From contig CM055103.1 of assembly GCA_029204225.1 (NCBI GenBank), forward strand, positions 22,138,709 through 22,202,708: DNA of 64,000 nt, read 5' to 3'. Both the position numbers and the translations under genes were made by a program. Position 1 is the stretch's first letter. The number at the start of each line of letters is the position of its first letter. This stretch comes from Diphasiastrum complanatum (Eukaryota; Streptophyta; Lycopodiopsida; Lycopodiales; Lycopodiaceae). Shown here piece after piece: positions 35,155 through 46,406 of this stretch. Below the pieces are notes generated by a model. That model was not told the DNA's origin. It was given only the letters and a program-made list of their open reading frames with translations, and made no database searches.

Positions 35155-38064
35155 ATTTTATTAATGTCCTTGAATACCCTAAGGTACATAGGACTAAGAA
35201 AAGGTACATGTCAAGTGTGCACATAGGAGCTTGAAGCTCAATCATCTATAAAACTAAATAACTGCAAATACAATGCATAAAGACAGCTGGCCCAGTCAGG
35301 ATCCAATAGCCTGGAATCATATATCACGATGCCCATCAGCATGAAAGAAATGGTGGATGGTATGCTGTGAAGGTGTGATTAGATGTGCCCTGGACCTCTG
35401 TCGCCGGATAGGCCATTGGTGTCGTCTCTGCTGCCGTGGCGCTCTGGGCTGTGATCTAATAACTGACTGTCTCTCTGGCCGTCGACATGGTCTCTGATGC
35501 CGGTGTACGAAGGAGTCGGGAATCTCGGCCTCTCCATCTGAGTCACTGCCTATGGGTACCTCAGATCTCTGTCTCCGACGGGATATGCACTCATCAATGC
35601 TCAGCTGTGTGAGGGAATGTGTACCATCTAGTCTCCTCCTCCTCAGGTCTGACATCTCTCGGATCATTAGTGCGACATATCTAGGGTCCTCATAAGATAT
35701 CAAGGTAGAAAGTGTAACTGGGTGCTCTCTGAACAAGCAGTAGTACCGCCCCCGTATCTGATAGTAGGCTGGACATCTGAAGAGGAAATGTGACTCGTCC
35801 TCAGTCTCATGCATAACACACATGCTACAGAGCCGGTCCTCTTGTGGGGTGCCACTGTATTTGCCAGTCTCAATAGCCAGCTGATGTGAAGAAACCCGAA
35901 ACTGACCCATCGCTATCCACAGACTATGTGATATACTCCTCAGCAAGTAACCAGATACTATGGGGCAGCCAGCCGGATCAAGAGATAGAAAGTGTGTACG
36001 ATAAAACTCACTCTTGGTCCCCAATGGACCCTGCCAAGTGGTATGAAGATATGATCTGTAAAGGAGGCCTCTAATGTACTGGTGGGTGCCCGCAGGTAGA
36101 TCACTAATCTGGATACCCAATGTGGAGAGGAGACGGCAAGCCTGGGAGTACCATGAGAAAAGGTGTCCCTCTGAGTGTAGGCGCCGGGATGAAGATAAAG
36201 CTGCAACTACATAATGTGTACCCCCGTCCTGAAGATCCTCTAACCTCTGTATGAATGTCACAATATGGAATAAGGCCTCAATCTGAATGGGGGGACCACG
36301 AACTCCGCCAAGATAATCTGGTGTGGTACTGAGGGCTTAGCCCGTATCATCCGGGAGAGCAAACGAATCTGGAGCCGGGAGATATATGTCCAATCAGTAG
36401 CTGTCAGACCAGTACTCCATGTCTCGGAAGCATACATAGCTGAGGGGACAACCATAGTGTCAAAGAGCCGACACTTCCTAGTCGCATCTCTGATGTGTGA
36501 GCTGAAACATATTCTCTCCAAATCTACCAGTGAGGCATAGCCCTTCCGTACCCGGGAAATAGCTGCGTGTCTCATGCTGAACGTAGGCCCCGAGAATAGT
36601 ACTCCTAGATATGTATAGGAATCAAGAACCTCTAGGGGATGACCATCCCATAGAAGCTCCTGCCGCATCATGAAAGACCTAGAGGTGTTGAACACCATAA
36701 CCTTAGTCTTGGCCACATTCACTGACAAACCCCACCGTGTGCAGAAAGAAAGAAGAGCATCTAAGTGTCGCTGCAAACCCTCTCTCGTCCGTGAAAGCAA
36801 AACCACATCATCAGCATAAAGGAGAATAGCAATAATGAGGTCGCCCAATGTACAACCCTCCCCTCCATCACTCTGTATAACATGCTCTAGCTCGTCAATG
36901 TAAAGACCAAAAAGTGTAGGAGAGAGTGGACATCCCTGTTTGACACCAATAGTACTGACCACCTCCGGTGAAATAACTCCTGATAGTCGGACCCTGCCAA
37001 TAACTCGCCTGTACAATTCTACTACCGCCTATATAGTATCCTCCTGAAAGCCCCGATCATGAAGTCTCTGTATCAATAGATGCCTAGGCACAGAATCAAA
37101 TGCCTTGCGGAAATCCACAAAGCAGCAGTATACACGCTCCCTCTTGGCCTTAGCCTCCTCAATGATGGACCTCAAAGTAAAGATATGATCCGATGTAGTA
37201 TATCATGGTCTGAAACCCGCCTGTCCAATGGCATGGAGTGATCTAGCATCCATCTCTGTACTGATCTCTGACTGTAGGATAGAACCATATACTTTGGCGG
37301 AGAGGTGACTGATCAATAATGGTGCGGTAGTTGTCAGCTTTCATGGGGTCCCCGCCTTTGTGGATAGGGTGAATGAGGTTTGTGGACCATGGAGAGGGAA
37401 AATCAGAGGTGACAGCTCGGTTGAATAGGATGGAGAGAAAGGGTGAGAGGATGTCGGGAGCATACTTTAGAAGTTCAGCCTCTAGCTCATCAATGTCTTT
37501 GGCTTTATGGGAATGGAGTCGTGTGATGGCCTTTTCTATAAGTTCGTTAGTGAATATGGCAGAAGTATCCGTGAGACAGGAGGTGGGAAGAGGAGGGGTA
37601 TCTGGGATGGTGTACAATGATGTGGCATATGCAACCCAAGTGCTGAGGTCTGTGATCCGTGGTGGGGGTGACCGTGGAAGGAACCTTTTCCAGAATGAAC
37701 CTGAGGAAGAACTAAAGAGGAGATCCATCAGTTTCTTACCCTGACCAATCTCGTATGCGATTTTCTTTTTTTTGGTGGTTATGCGGTAGACACGAGATAT
37801 GGTTTTGGTCATATGAGGAAGATGGGAGCAAGCATATATGAGGTTCTGATGTAGCTGGATGCATTCCTGATCATACCAGGGGTTATAGGGTCTATGACGT
37901 TGCTGGTCTTTGGGCCGTGGGGATGGAAAGGCAATGGAAGCTGCAGTATGGATGGTCTGGACAAGAAAGAGGGACTGCTCCTCTGAAGTATGCTCATGTG
38001 GGAAACAGGTAAGGAGATTGGAGAGGGCTTCTCTGTATAGTGGTGTGTGATGTGAAGTGTAGCG

Positions 38065-38066
<2 letters not shown>
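35155..38066 (-). mobile_element. LINE A, 5'-truncated non-LTR retrotransposon
   Basis: On the minus strand the copy starts at 38066 with the linker that lies between endonuclease and RT (PYNPWYDQECIQLHQNL). RT follows (DLLFSSSSGSFWKRFLP, HPIHKGGDPMKADNYRTI, YCCFVDFRKAFDSVPR, GVKQGCPLSPTLFGLYIDEL), with catalytic YADD intact near 36815. After a frameshift near 36270 the C-terminal part reads to a stop at 35317 and holds the CCHC knuckle (CSMCVMHETEDESHFLFRC). Stops occur near 37203 and 37025. A 150-base 3' untranslated region ends in a hairpin, AATAAA and a CTTT/CT tail. The endonuclease domain is absent through 5' truncation, the usual fate of LINE copies. GA tracts flank both ends. Confidence 0.88.
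35166..35194 (-). other. LINE A 3' hairpin
   Basis: Plus-strand outer stem GTCCT / AGGAC encloses an inner stem TACC / GGTA with loop CTAA. It lies directly before TTTATTAAT (AATAAA on the minus strand) and the GA tail. It has the same layout as 38151-38180 and 53008-53037. Confidence 0.65.
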
Positions 38067-38137
<71 letters not shown>

Positions 38138-38140
38138 AAG
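38067..38140 (-). repeat. GA/AAAG tract between LINE A and LINE B
   Basis: About 65 bases of GA followed by AAAGAAAG. It is the 3' tail of LINE B on the minus strand and also directly abuts the 5' end of LINE A. Confidence 0.95.
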
Positions 38141-40741
38141 CTTTATTAATGTCTTTTCCATGCGAAAAGGCATATAAGACTAGTAAATGTACATGTCAAG
38201 TATGTGGTAACCGTAGGATCGTATGAAACGTCCCCAAGACTATAACAGAAATACAGATCTAACTGCTATGATCTGAAACTGAAAAGGATGCGATGATATA
38301 TGAAACATGTGGGAGCATATATATTGCTAACTGTCATGAATACGATATGACACTATCATCCAACCCTATCTTGTTGATGCTATAAAAGGATGTAATACGG
38401 GATGCAGCATGAAGGATTGCTGGTGGTCGATGATGTCGTCTAGGAAGTTGAGGTCTCCTCATGATAAGTCGGGTAGCTTGTGCAGCAACATGAGTATGAG
38501 TGGAACACTGTCTCTGATCTCGGTGGGCATGTAAGTCTCCATCATCCTCATCCTCATCAGATACTAAGTCTCGTCCTCTTCTCCTGGAGAAGAAAGAAGT
38601 GATCTGCGGCTGAGAAATATGACTCCGCTGGGCTGTCTGACATAGGCTCTGTCATAGAATAAACATCTCTCGTATCATGAGAGCGACACATCGAGAGTCC
38701 TCATAGGCTAGGAGGGATCGTAGGGTGACAGGCGAATCACGAAACAGACAGTGATATCTCCCTCTGATCTCGTAATACACCGGGCATCTAAAGATAAAGT
38801 GCTCCTCTGACTCCACCTCATCCAGGGAACAAAACTGACAAATCCGCTCCTCTCTCGGGGTACCCTGGAATCTCCCAGTCTCAATAGCCAACTAATGTGA
38901 TGATACGCGGAGCTGTCCCAATGTAAATCTGAGGCTGTGTGACAATCCCGAGTCCAAATAGTGTGGCAAAACTGGGAACCCTACTATGTCAAGCTCAATG
39001 AAGTGAGTCTAGTAATAGGCAGGTTTAACCCCCAGCTGTCGCCTCCAAGTACGGTCGAGGTATGCTCTATATAAGAAGCGCCTGATATACTGGTGGGTGC
39101 CTGAGGGGAGCTTTGTGATGGATATGCCAAATGAATCAAGGAGGAAATGGGATGCCTGTGAGAACCACGACAGTCGGTAGCCCTGTCATGAAGGAAGTGT
39201 GAGGAGGCAAGTGAGGCCCGTGTATACCTCGTGTCTGCATCTGGTAGATCCTGAACTCTCTGAATATATGCGATGAGCTGGAAAGTTGCAGCTATCTGAA
39301 TGGGTGGAACGGCAAAATCTGCAAGAAGAATCTCGTGTGGAACCGAGGACTTCGCCCGAATCATACGAGCTAGCATGGTGGTCTGTAATCGTGAAATGCT
39401 GGCCCAATGTGATGATGGAAGACCTGTACACCATGTCTCTGCTGCATACAAGGCTGTGGGAGTGACAATAGTGTCAAAAAGTCGGCACTTACTGCGAGCA
39501 TCTCTGATGGACTTCCTGAAGCAGAACCGCTCAAGCTGAACAAGGGAGGAATGCCCCTTCCCAAGTCGAGTGGTGGCTGCTTGTTGCACTCCCAATCCCC
39601 ATCTGGTACAGAAACCCTGTAAACAATCTAGCTGCCTCTGTAAACCCTCTCTGGTCGTGGATACTAGTACCACATCATCCGCATACAAGAGAATAGCAAT
39701 CAAGATGGTGCCAAGTCTACAGCCAGCTCCCCCACACTGTGAGATGGCTCGCTCTAACTCATCAATGTACAATCCAAAAAGAGCCGGCAAAAGAGAGCAT
39801 CTCTGTTTCACCCCAATGGTGCTCCAAATGTGATCAGAGATACCACTACCATGTCGGAAGCATCCCAAGACCTTCTCATAAAGAGCCATCACTGCCAGAA
39901 CAATATCCGTGGAGAAACCAAGATCCCGAAGTCTCTGAATGAGTAGGGAGCGTGGTACAAAATCAAAGGCTTTCCTGAAGTCCACAAAACAACAGTAAAC
40001 CCTTTCTTTCCTGTGCTTAGCTTCCTCAATCAAAGCTCTAAGTGTGAAAATATGGTCAGTGGTAGAGTAATGAGCCCAGAAACCTGCCTGTCCCAATGCA
40101 TGTAATCTCCTCAATTCCGCCTCTGAGCTTACTGCAGACTGGAGTATGGTACCATAAAGCTTAGTGAGGACATGTCCGATCATGATAGTGCGGTAGTTAC
40201 CAGGAATCATGGGATCACCATTTTTATGGATAGGATGGATGATGTTGGTGCACCAGGATGAAGGGAAGCCAGAGACAACGGCGGAATTGAGGAGAGTGGC
40301 TAGTGTGGGAGCAAGGAGGTCGGTAGCATGGATTAGGAGTTCAGACTCAAGGTCTTCAATGTCTCTTGCTTTATGGGATTTCATTTTCTTGATGGCCGCA
40401 AGTACCATGTCAGCGGTGAAGAAGGTGAACTCAGAGGGACGAGGGGAGATAGAGATAGGTGCGTCAATAGGTATGGTATATAGACTGGTAGCGTAGTCGG
40501 TCCATATGCGAAGGTCTTCCAGGAGAGGTGGTGGAGTACGAGGGATAAACTCACGCCAAAAGGCGCCTGAAGAAGAACTGAAGAGAAGGTCAACGAGGCG
40601 TTTTCCTTCAGAGTCATCATAAGCACGCTTTTTCCGACGGAGTGTGCGATGGTAAGAACGTCGAGCAGAGCGAAGGAGGTGAGGTTCATGACTGCGTGCA
40701 TGGGTGACAAGATGATGAAGAGAGCGACACTCGGTATCATA
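38141..40741 (-). mobile_element. LINE B, 5'-truncated non-LTR retrotransposon
   Basis: The minus-strand frame starts inside the RT N-terminal region (about 40735) and runs open from about 40700 through the 474-codon segment ending at 38984. Visible motifs are HPIHKNGDPMIPGNYRTI, CCFVDFRKAFDFVPRSLL, TIGVKQRCSLLPALFGLYID and AILLYADDVVLVS. Directly after CTRWGLGV about 49 residues present in LINE A and C are missing in frame, removing RT motifs behind the active site. The CCHC knuckle (CQFCSLDEVESEEHFIFRC) is in another frame at 38891-38652. The 3' end carries hairpin, AATAAA and CTTT/CT tail. The 5' end abuts a chromovirus LTR fragment, so the copy probably inserted into that LTR. Confidence 0.88.
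38151..38180 (-). other. LINE B 3' hairpin
   Basis: Plus-strand outer stem GTCTT / AAGAC, inner stem ATGC / GCAT with loop GAAAAG. Both stems differ in sequence from LINE A yet keep pairing. Confidence 0.65.
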
Positions 40742-40742
40742 C

Positions 40743-40831
40743 TGTTACAGCTTTTACTCCCTATCCCGGTTGTTTATTGTTTTTACTTATAGATGTACTT
40801 CTTGTAAATACAAAAATGGCTAAGTCACCAA
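40743..40831 (+). repeat. Chromovirus LTR fragment (5')
   Basis: It starts TGTTACAGCTTTTACTCCCT and matches the inverted fragment at 30765-30856. It is fused directly to gag sequence of the plus-strand chromovirus, so most of the LTR and leader are deleted. LINE B abuts its left end. Confidence 0.6.
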
Positions 40832-42121
40832 AGCTTTTGAAGAAGCTTTCCTAAGAGACTTTCTACCGGAAAATGAACTTGATAAGTCTGGGAAGCCTGG
40901 GAAAGAACAGTAATGGACAAGTCCCTCATCCAATATATCTCGCAGTATCGAGAAGCAATTTTAAAGATAAAAAATATGGATGATTATCAGAAAATCAGGG
41001 GATTTGTCCGTGGCCTCAAAGATGAATATAAAGTAGAGGTCTAGAAAAACTCGCCTACTACCCTTGAGCAGGCTCTCAGATATGCTCAAATCTATGATGA
41101 TTCAGTGGGTAGGAAGAGGGTGAGACAACAACCACTTTCTAAGCAGCCTCCTCAGAAAGACTTTCAATTTAAAAAGAAATTTTTAAAAAGAAAGAATCAA
41201 GATAAATTTAAAGGTGAAGCTCCTCAGAAACGCCCTTCACTCATACAGCCCTTAAAACCAGATGATTTTGAGAAAGCCAAACAAGAACGTTTGTGCTTTG
41301 TGTGTATGGGCAAGGGACACACAGTTAGACAGTGTCCCAAGGGGCCTTTCACTAAAAAAGATAAGAAAGATAAAAAACAAGTTCATCTTGTTCAGATTGT
41401 ATGTTTCCCCAGTGACTCGGCAGCTTCCGAGATCAAAGTGTATCATGAAGATCATGAACACTGTTGCCAGCTAACCTCTGCAATGCTAACGAGGCCCTTC
41501 AGCTTTGGGCCGCATGATATGATTATGCATGGGAAAGTTGGTAATCAGTCAATAAGAGTTATGGTTGATGATGGGGCAACCCATAATTTCATTAACTACA
41601 CCCTGGTTAAAAAGCTTAAACTACCAGAAGTACCTAGTCAGCATAGGTACATAGTTTCATTAGCTAAGGGTGAAGATAAAAAAATGTGGGAAACTATGGT
41701 AAGTAATTTAAATCTTGGTATTCAGGGGTACCAAGATGAAATAAACTTTCAGATAATGCACCTGGATCGTACAGACATTGTTCTCGGGAGAGATTGGCTC
41801 TACAGTTTAGGACCTTCCCTCCACAGAAACTATCAGGAGAACACCCTTAGCTTTCAACATAAAGGCCGAGAAATCCAGTTGCATGGGGAGCATGATGTTC
41901 CCAACAGTCCTATGGTCTGCAGTTCAGAGCTCTGTCAGCTGAAAAAGAAAGAGGGGTCTATGCGTCTTTGCGTAGATTACAGAGCCCTCAATAAAGTCAC
42001 AATTAAGAATAAATACCCTATGCCTCGGGCAGACGAGTTGTTTGACCAACTCGACGGGGCTAAGTTTTTCAACAAAATAGACCTCAGATCGGGATATTAT
42101 CAAGTCCGTATAAAATCATAA
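40832..42121 (+). pseudogene. Chromovirus Gag and protease, fused to RT start by a deletion
   Basis: Gag core pieces lie at 40832-41100 (AFEEAFLRDFLPENELD; a TAA and a TAG interrupt). The zinc knuckle [14 protein letters not shown] is at about 41298-41340. The protease reads [13 protein letters not shown], with Asp-Asp-Gly instead of the usual Asp-Ser-Gly, and [14 protein letters not shown]. Then SSELCQ runs straight into [18 protein letters not shown] of the RT. The usual 150 or more residues between protease and RT are gone without loss of frame. RT continues to GYYQVRIKS and a TAA at 42119-42121. Confidence 0.85.
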
Positions 42122-42908
42122 GATGTCTCGAAAACAGTTTTTAGGACTCGTCACGGTCATTATGAGTTTAAGGTGATGCCATTTGGGCTCACAAATGCTC
42201 CAGCTACCTTTATGACCTTGATGAACAGTGTCCTCAGACCATACTTGGGTAAGTTTGTAGTCGTAATTTTAGATGACATCCTCGACTACAGCAAAACGAG
42301 GAAGGAGCATCTAAAACACCTCAGAAAGGTGTTTCGACTGCTTAGAAAGCATAAGCTTTATGCTAAACAATCCACGTGTGAATTCTTTGTTGAAGAAATA
42401 GCATATTTGGGTCACATTATCTCTTCAGATGGGATTAAGATGGACCCAAATAAGGTTAAAGCCATACTCAGTTGGCTGAGACCTCAGAATATTTTGGAAC
42501 TTCAGATCTTTCTTGGTTTGGTGGGATATTACAGACGATTTGTCAAGGAATATGCTCAGATAGCAGTTCCCATGACAAATCTTCTTAAGGGGAAGGGAAA
42601 GGAGTTCATTTGGGAGTCCGCACAACAGGAGAGCTTTCATGCTCTCAAAACAGCCAGTTTTAAAGGTTGTCGACCCCAATTAGCCATTTGTGGTCGAAAC
42701 AGATGCTAGCGACTTTGCAGTAGGTGTTGTGCTAACTCAGGGTGGACGACCAGTTGCGTTCGAGAGTAAAAAACTCGAGCCAGCTCAGACTAGGTACAGT
42801 GCCTATGAAAAGGAACTCTTTTCTATAGTTCATGCCCTTAAGACTTGGAGGCATTATTTGTATGGTGCCAACTTTGAGGTCCTGACAGACCATGAGAGTC
42901 TCAGATAA
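42122..42908 (+). pseudogene. Chromovirus RT palm and RNase H, broken
   Basis: The same polyprotein continues beyond the TAA with [20 protein letters not shown] and the catalytic [13 protein letters not shown] (both Asp present). A frameshift at about 42655 is followed by a TAG. RNase H then reads [40 protein letters not shown] and LTDHESLR, ending at a TAA where the next frame takes over. Confidence 0.88.
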
Positions 42909-42929
42909 CTTTGCAATCAGCCTGAGCTA

Positions 42930-44643
42930 GAGGTTGGAAAGCTCGTTGGGCAGAGTTGATGCAAGAGTTTGACATGTCTATCAGATATAGACGGGGAAAT
43001 TCAATACAGTAGCAGATGCCCTTAGCAGAATGCCTATGATAAACGAGCTGAGTTTTACTCAGATTCGTAATGAGTTACTCGAGTCCTTGAGAGGGAAATG
43101 CCAGCATGATGCATTCTTCTCTACTATCTGGAACTCAGTCCAGAGCAGACAGTTACAGATTCCAGAACCAATTCCCGGGTCATCCAAGAATACGGCAGCT
43201 TCCGTTGAGGATGATGATGAGTTCGAGGATACGTCGTCAGATGACGTGGAGGATTCTGAGCCTGTATTACCCAAGCAAACCTTAGTGGTTGAGGGTCAGT
43301 TGACTCAAGGATTCAAATGGAAACAATATTGCATTGAGGATGAGTACTTGCTCTATAGAGATAGAGTATGTGTCCCCAATTCAGAGGATTATAGGTAGCA
43401 GGTCCTATATGAATGTCATGACAATCCTAGCGTGGGACACCTAGGCATACAGAAGACCTATGAGCTTCTTCGTAGGCAATTTTTCTGGCCCAGTATGAAA
43501 AAGGACGTCCACCAGTATGTAACCAGTTGCTAGAAATGTCAAGTAAACAAAGCAGAGCGTTTAAAGGCAGGAGGGTTGTTGCATCTCTTAGAAATACTAG
43601 TTGGTAAATGGGAGAGTATCTCCATGGATTTCATAGTAGGCCTGCCTAAAACCCAAAAGGGTAATGACGCTATATGGGTCACAGTTGACCGTCTGACCAA
43701 AATGGCTCATTTCATTCCGACCAAAACAACTGTTAGAGCTCCAGAGTTAGCGAGGTTGTTTGTAGACGCGCTATTTAAATTGTACGGTGTACCTTCCGGC
43801 ATAGTCAGCGACCGGGACAGTAAGTTTACTGGAAATTTTTGGAGGGCAGTATTCCATCATCTCCATACTAAACTTAATATGAGTACCACCGACCATCCAC
43901 AGACGGACGATCAAACAGAGAGGGTAAATCAGGTGCTGGAGGATATGCTTCGTGCATACGTCAGCAAGAAGCAGACTAATTGGGAGGAGTATCTCTCGAT
44001 ATTAGAGTTTGCTTACAACAGTACCAAAACCTTTCAGCCACTCTCACCCACAGTTGTAGGGTTTAAACAAGAAAAAGTTGAAGCAGCCAGAAACTTTTTA
44101 GAGGACGTAAACCAGATGATAGAACATGCTAAGCGTAGCATTAGGCAGTTCCAGGATCGAGCCAGGCATTATGCAAATCCACACAGACGGGATGTGCAGT
44201 TCTCCACTGGTGAGAAAGTCTACTTGAGAGTCCCAGTCGACTCTAAAACCCTCAAATCAGGAGTGTGTGCTAAGTTGTCTCCAAGGTATTTTGGTCCCTT
44301 TACCATCAGTAGGAGACTAGGCGAGGTCACCTATGAACCAGAACTCCCACACAATAGTAAGGTTTTTCCAGTCTTTCATGTAAGTCAGTTACGAAAAGCC
44401 TTAACCAGATCAGACAATCTGGTAGGGGACAGTGTTCTAGTTCTCCCATTGGATTCTCAGCAACCTCCCCATGAACCAGAGGAGATTCTTGATAGTAGAG
44501 AGACGCAGACTCGTCATACTTTGTACCGGGAATATCTGGTTAAGTGGAATGATCAGCCTATTGAGAATGCCACTCGGGAAAGAGGCAGCGTCCTTCGCAA
44601 GATTTTTCCAGACTTTGTCTTAGAGGACCAAGACGGTTCTTAA
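42930..44643 (+). pseudogene. Chromovirus integrase with chromodomain, broken
   Basis: After RNase H (DALSRMPMINELS) comes an acidic, Ser-rich linker (VEDDDEFEDTSSDDVEDSEP) not usual in the family. Next comes the zinc-binding domain, HDNPSVGHLGIQKTYELLRR, then a stop in place of the residue before KCQVNKAE. The 355-codon frame from 43576 carries the core: ISMDFIVGLP (D), IVSDRDSKFTG (D) and QTERVNQ (E). Then FHVSQLRKAL and the chromodomain-like tail EEILDSRETQTRHTLYREYL plus VKWNDQP. The HHCC, catalytic triad and tail identify a chromovirus. TAGs near 43396 and 43531 inactivate it. Confidence 0.9.
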
Positions 44644-44671
44644 GGGGGAGGGAGTGTTACGAGCTCGTAAC
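44643..44671 (+). repeat. Polypurine tract, LTR start and palindrome
   Basis: AGGGGGAGGGAG (44643-44654) is a polypurine tract directly after the chromovirus stop. It is followed by TG opening the 3' LTR at 44655. The LTR start includes a perfect 16-base palindrome, GTTACGAGCTCGTAAC (44656-44671). The LTR is cut almost at once by the next element's gag. Confidence 0.65.
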
Positions 44672-44676
44672 CAGTG

Positions 44677-45112
44677 CCGAACCCTAGGCATGAGTTCAAG
44701 CGGATGTTCGTTGAGAATTGGGTGCCATTAGATGAGAAAAACCAGGCGATGCAAGCATGGTCAAGTCTCAAACAAGGCAATGCGTCCATACAGGAATATG
44801 CGGACAAGTGCAGAGAAGCACTGATGCGAATACCAGAAGAAGTGCCAATGTTTTTGCAAGTATTCCAGTTTGTGGAGGGCTTGCCTGAGAAAGGAGCAGG
44901 CTCCAAGCCTCCATAGGGTGGTAGAGATGGCCCTATACTATGAGGATGGAAAAAAGGCCAAGGAGTCTGAGACACCTACTTCAGGAGGGTTTTAGCCTTG
45001 GGGGAAAAGAAAGTTCAAAAAATGGAAGGGTCAATCCTCGCAAGAGCAAATTTAGAGTGCGAAAAAGAGTAAAGGTGTGGGCATCTCAAAAGGCAAAGGG
45101 CGGTATGGGACG
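44677..45112 (+). pseudogene. Gypsy Gag fragment of the second plus-strand element
   Basis: HEFKRMFVENWVPLDEKNQA, QGNASIQEYADKCREALMRI and VFQFVEGLPEK are the Gag capsid core of plant gypsy elements. A TAG near 44914 and a shift follow, then a Lys-rich tail. At 45113 the sequence switches to an LTR start (TGTTAG). The matching protease and pol resume at about 47020-47166, so this is the left part of the element whose pol runs to 51502. Confidence 0.7.
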
Positions 45113-45567
45113 TGTTAGAAGTAATAAATGATAATGTTAGTTTCCCATAGGTTACTCTGACCCAAAAGGTCGAGACTTGTGTAACCATGGGTTAGGTTTA
45201 TTATTTAGACCATGTTAAGTCAGTTTTAGTTGAGTTGGACCCAATTTTGGTCCAGTAGTAATTCGTGGGTCCAAGTAAAGTCTAATTACGTTAAGGGACC
45301 GTATCTTGACTTTTGGGGGTGCCCTATAATTAGTAGTGGGTCTTGGAAGGTTCTAGAACTTAGAGTTTGGAAGAGTCTAGGCCCTTGGAAGGCTTATTTA
45401 TATGTACTCTTTGTTCATTTGTAATTCATTCCCTTTCAAGCATTGCTACTACTTTCTCTCTCCTTGAGGGCACCTAAACCTCTCCCTCTTCTTCTTCTTC
45501 CTCTTTTTCTTCTTCTTGTATATGGAGATTGAATGTTAGAAGGATCTTGGCACTTTGATTTCCTACA
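45113..45567 (+). repeat. Copia-type 5' LTR inserted in gypsy gag
   Basis: It starts TGTTAG and ends CTACA immediately before a perfect primer-binding site. An alternative start is TGTTAG at 45135. The length of about 455 bases is normal. The 3' half has pyrimidine-rich CTTCTTCTTCTTCC near 45488. Confidence 0.65.
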
Positions 45568-45581
45568 TGGTATCAGAGCCA
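45568..45581 (+). promoter_or_regulatory. Primer-binding site (initiator tRNA-Met)
   Basis: TGGTATCAGAGCCA directly follows the LTR end CTACA, the standard arrangement for plant Copia and gypsy elements primed by initiator Met tRNA. Confidence 0.88.
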
Positions 45582-46406
45582 TGGATCTTGTATGCTTGAT
45601 TTAGGGCGCCCTACCAAAAGAGATCGTCTTCACTTAGGGATCACAAAAATTCAACACCTTTGCTGATTTTTTGGAGTGAAGATCCGTTTTTTGACTCTTT
45701 TCCGTTTTGCAGGAGGGCGCCACACATCAAGGAAGATAACAGGATTTTGGGCGCCCAAAAATCAGGTTGTTGTTTGCTGATTTTTCAGGTTGCAGGAAGG
45801 CGCCATTAATTATCTTCTTCGGGGCTTCTTTTAGGTCGCCCACATCCGTGTAGGTTTATCCTACTTCCGTTGGTCCGCTGCTGCCCTATTTTTCAGATTT
45901 GCTCCTTTGCAGGAGGGTGCCCATCTACAAGCAATTTCTATTCTTCTGATTTGGTTGAAAAATCAGCACCCTTGCTGATTTTACAAAATGAAGATCCACT
46001 TCTTTTTGCTTGTTTCCAGGTGTGGAAGAAGGTGCTAATTTTTTTGTGATGATCTGATCACATTCTGAGGCTGAAAATTGGACAGCATATTACCATTTGT
46101 AGGGTGTTGCAACAGCCCTATCTGTGTGTGTATTGTTCACACTTTTTGGCAAGAAAGAAGGGTTCCAAAAAAAGCTTTGTTGGAGGCTAACCTGATTCTT
46201 TGCTTGCTGGTTTTTGAGTTTGTAATGCAATTTCAGGCTGAAATTTTCAGCACACAAGGCTGGTAGGAGGGTGAGTTCCTACATCCATCTAATGTGTGGT
46301 TTCGACACATTTCGGTGCTGATTTGTCAGATTTGATACTTGCTGGTTTTTGTGTCTTTTAGGGCACATTTAGGGTTTGAAAAAGTTTATCTTCTTGGCTG
46401 GTTCTT
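45582..46406 (+). other. Element leader with repeated GGGCGCC motif
   Basis: The leader carries GGGCGCC or close variants at about 45604, 45716, 45750, 45797, 45836 and 45905. Each is followed by sequence containing GCTGATTTTTC-like blocks or CAGGAGG. The leader therefore looks like an internally duplicated unit of roughly 60-110 bases. No ORF is supported. Confidence 0.45.
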
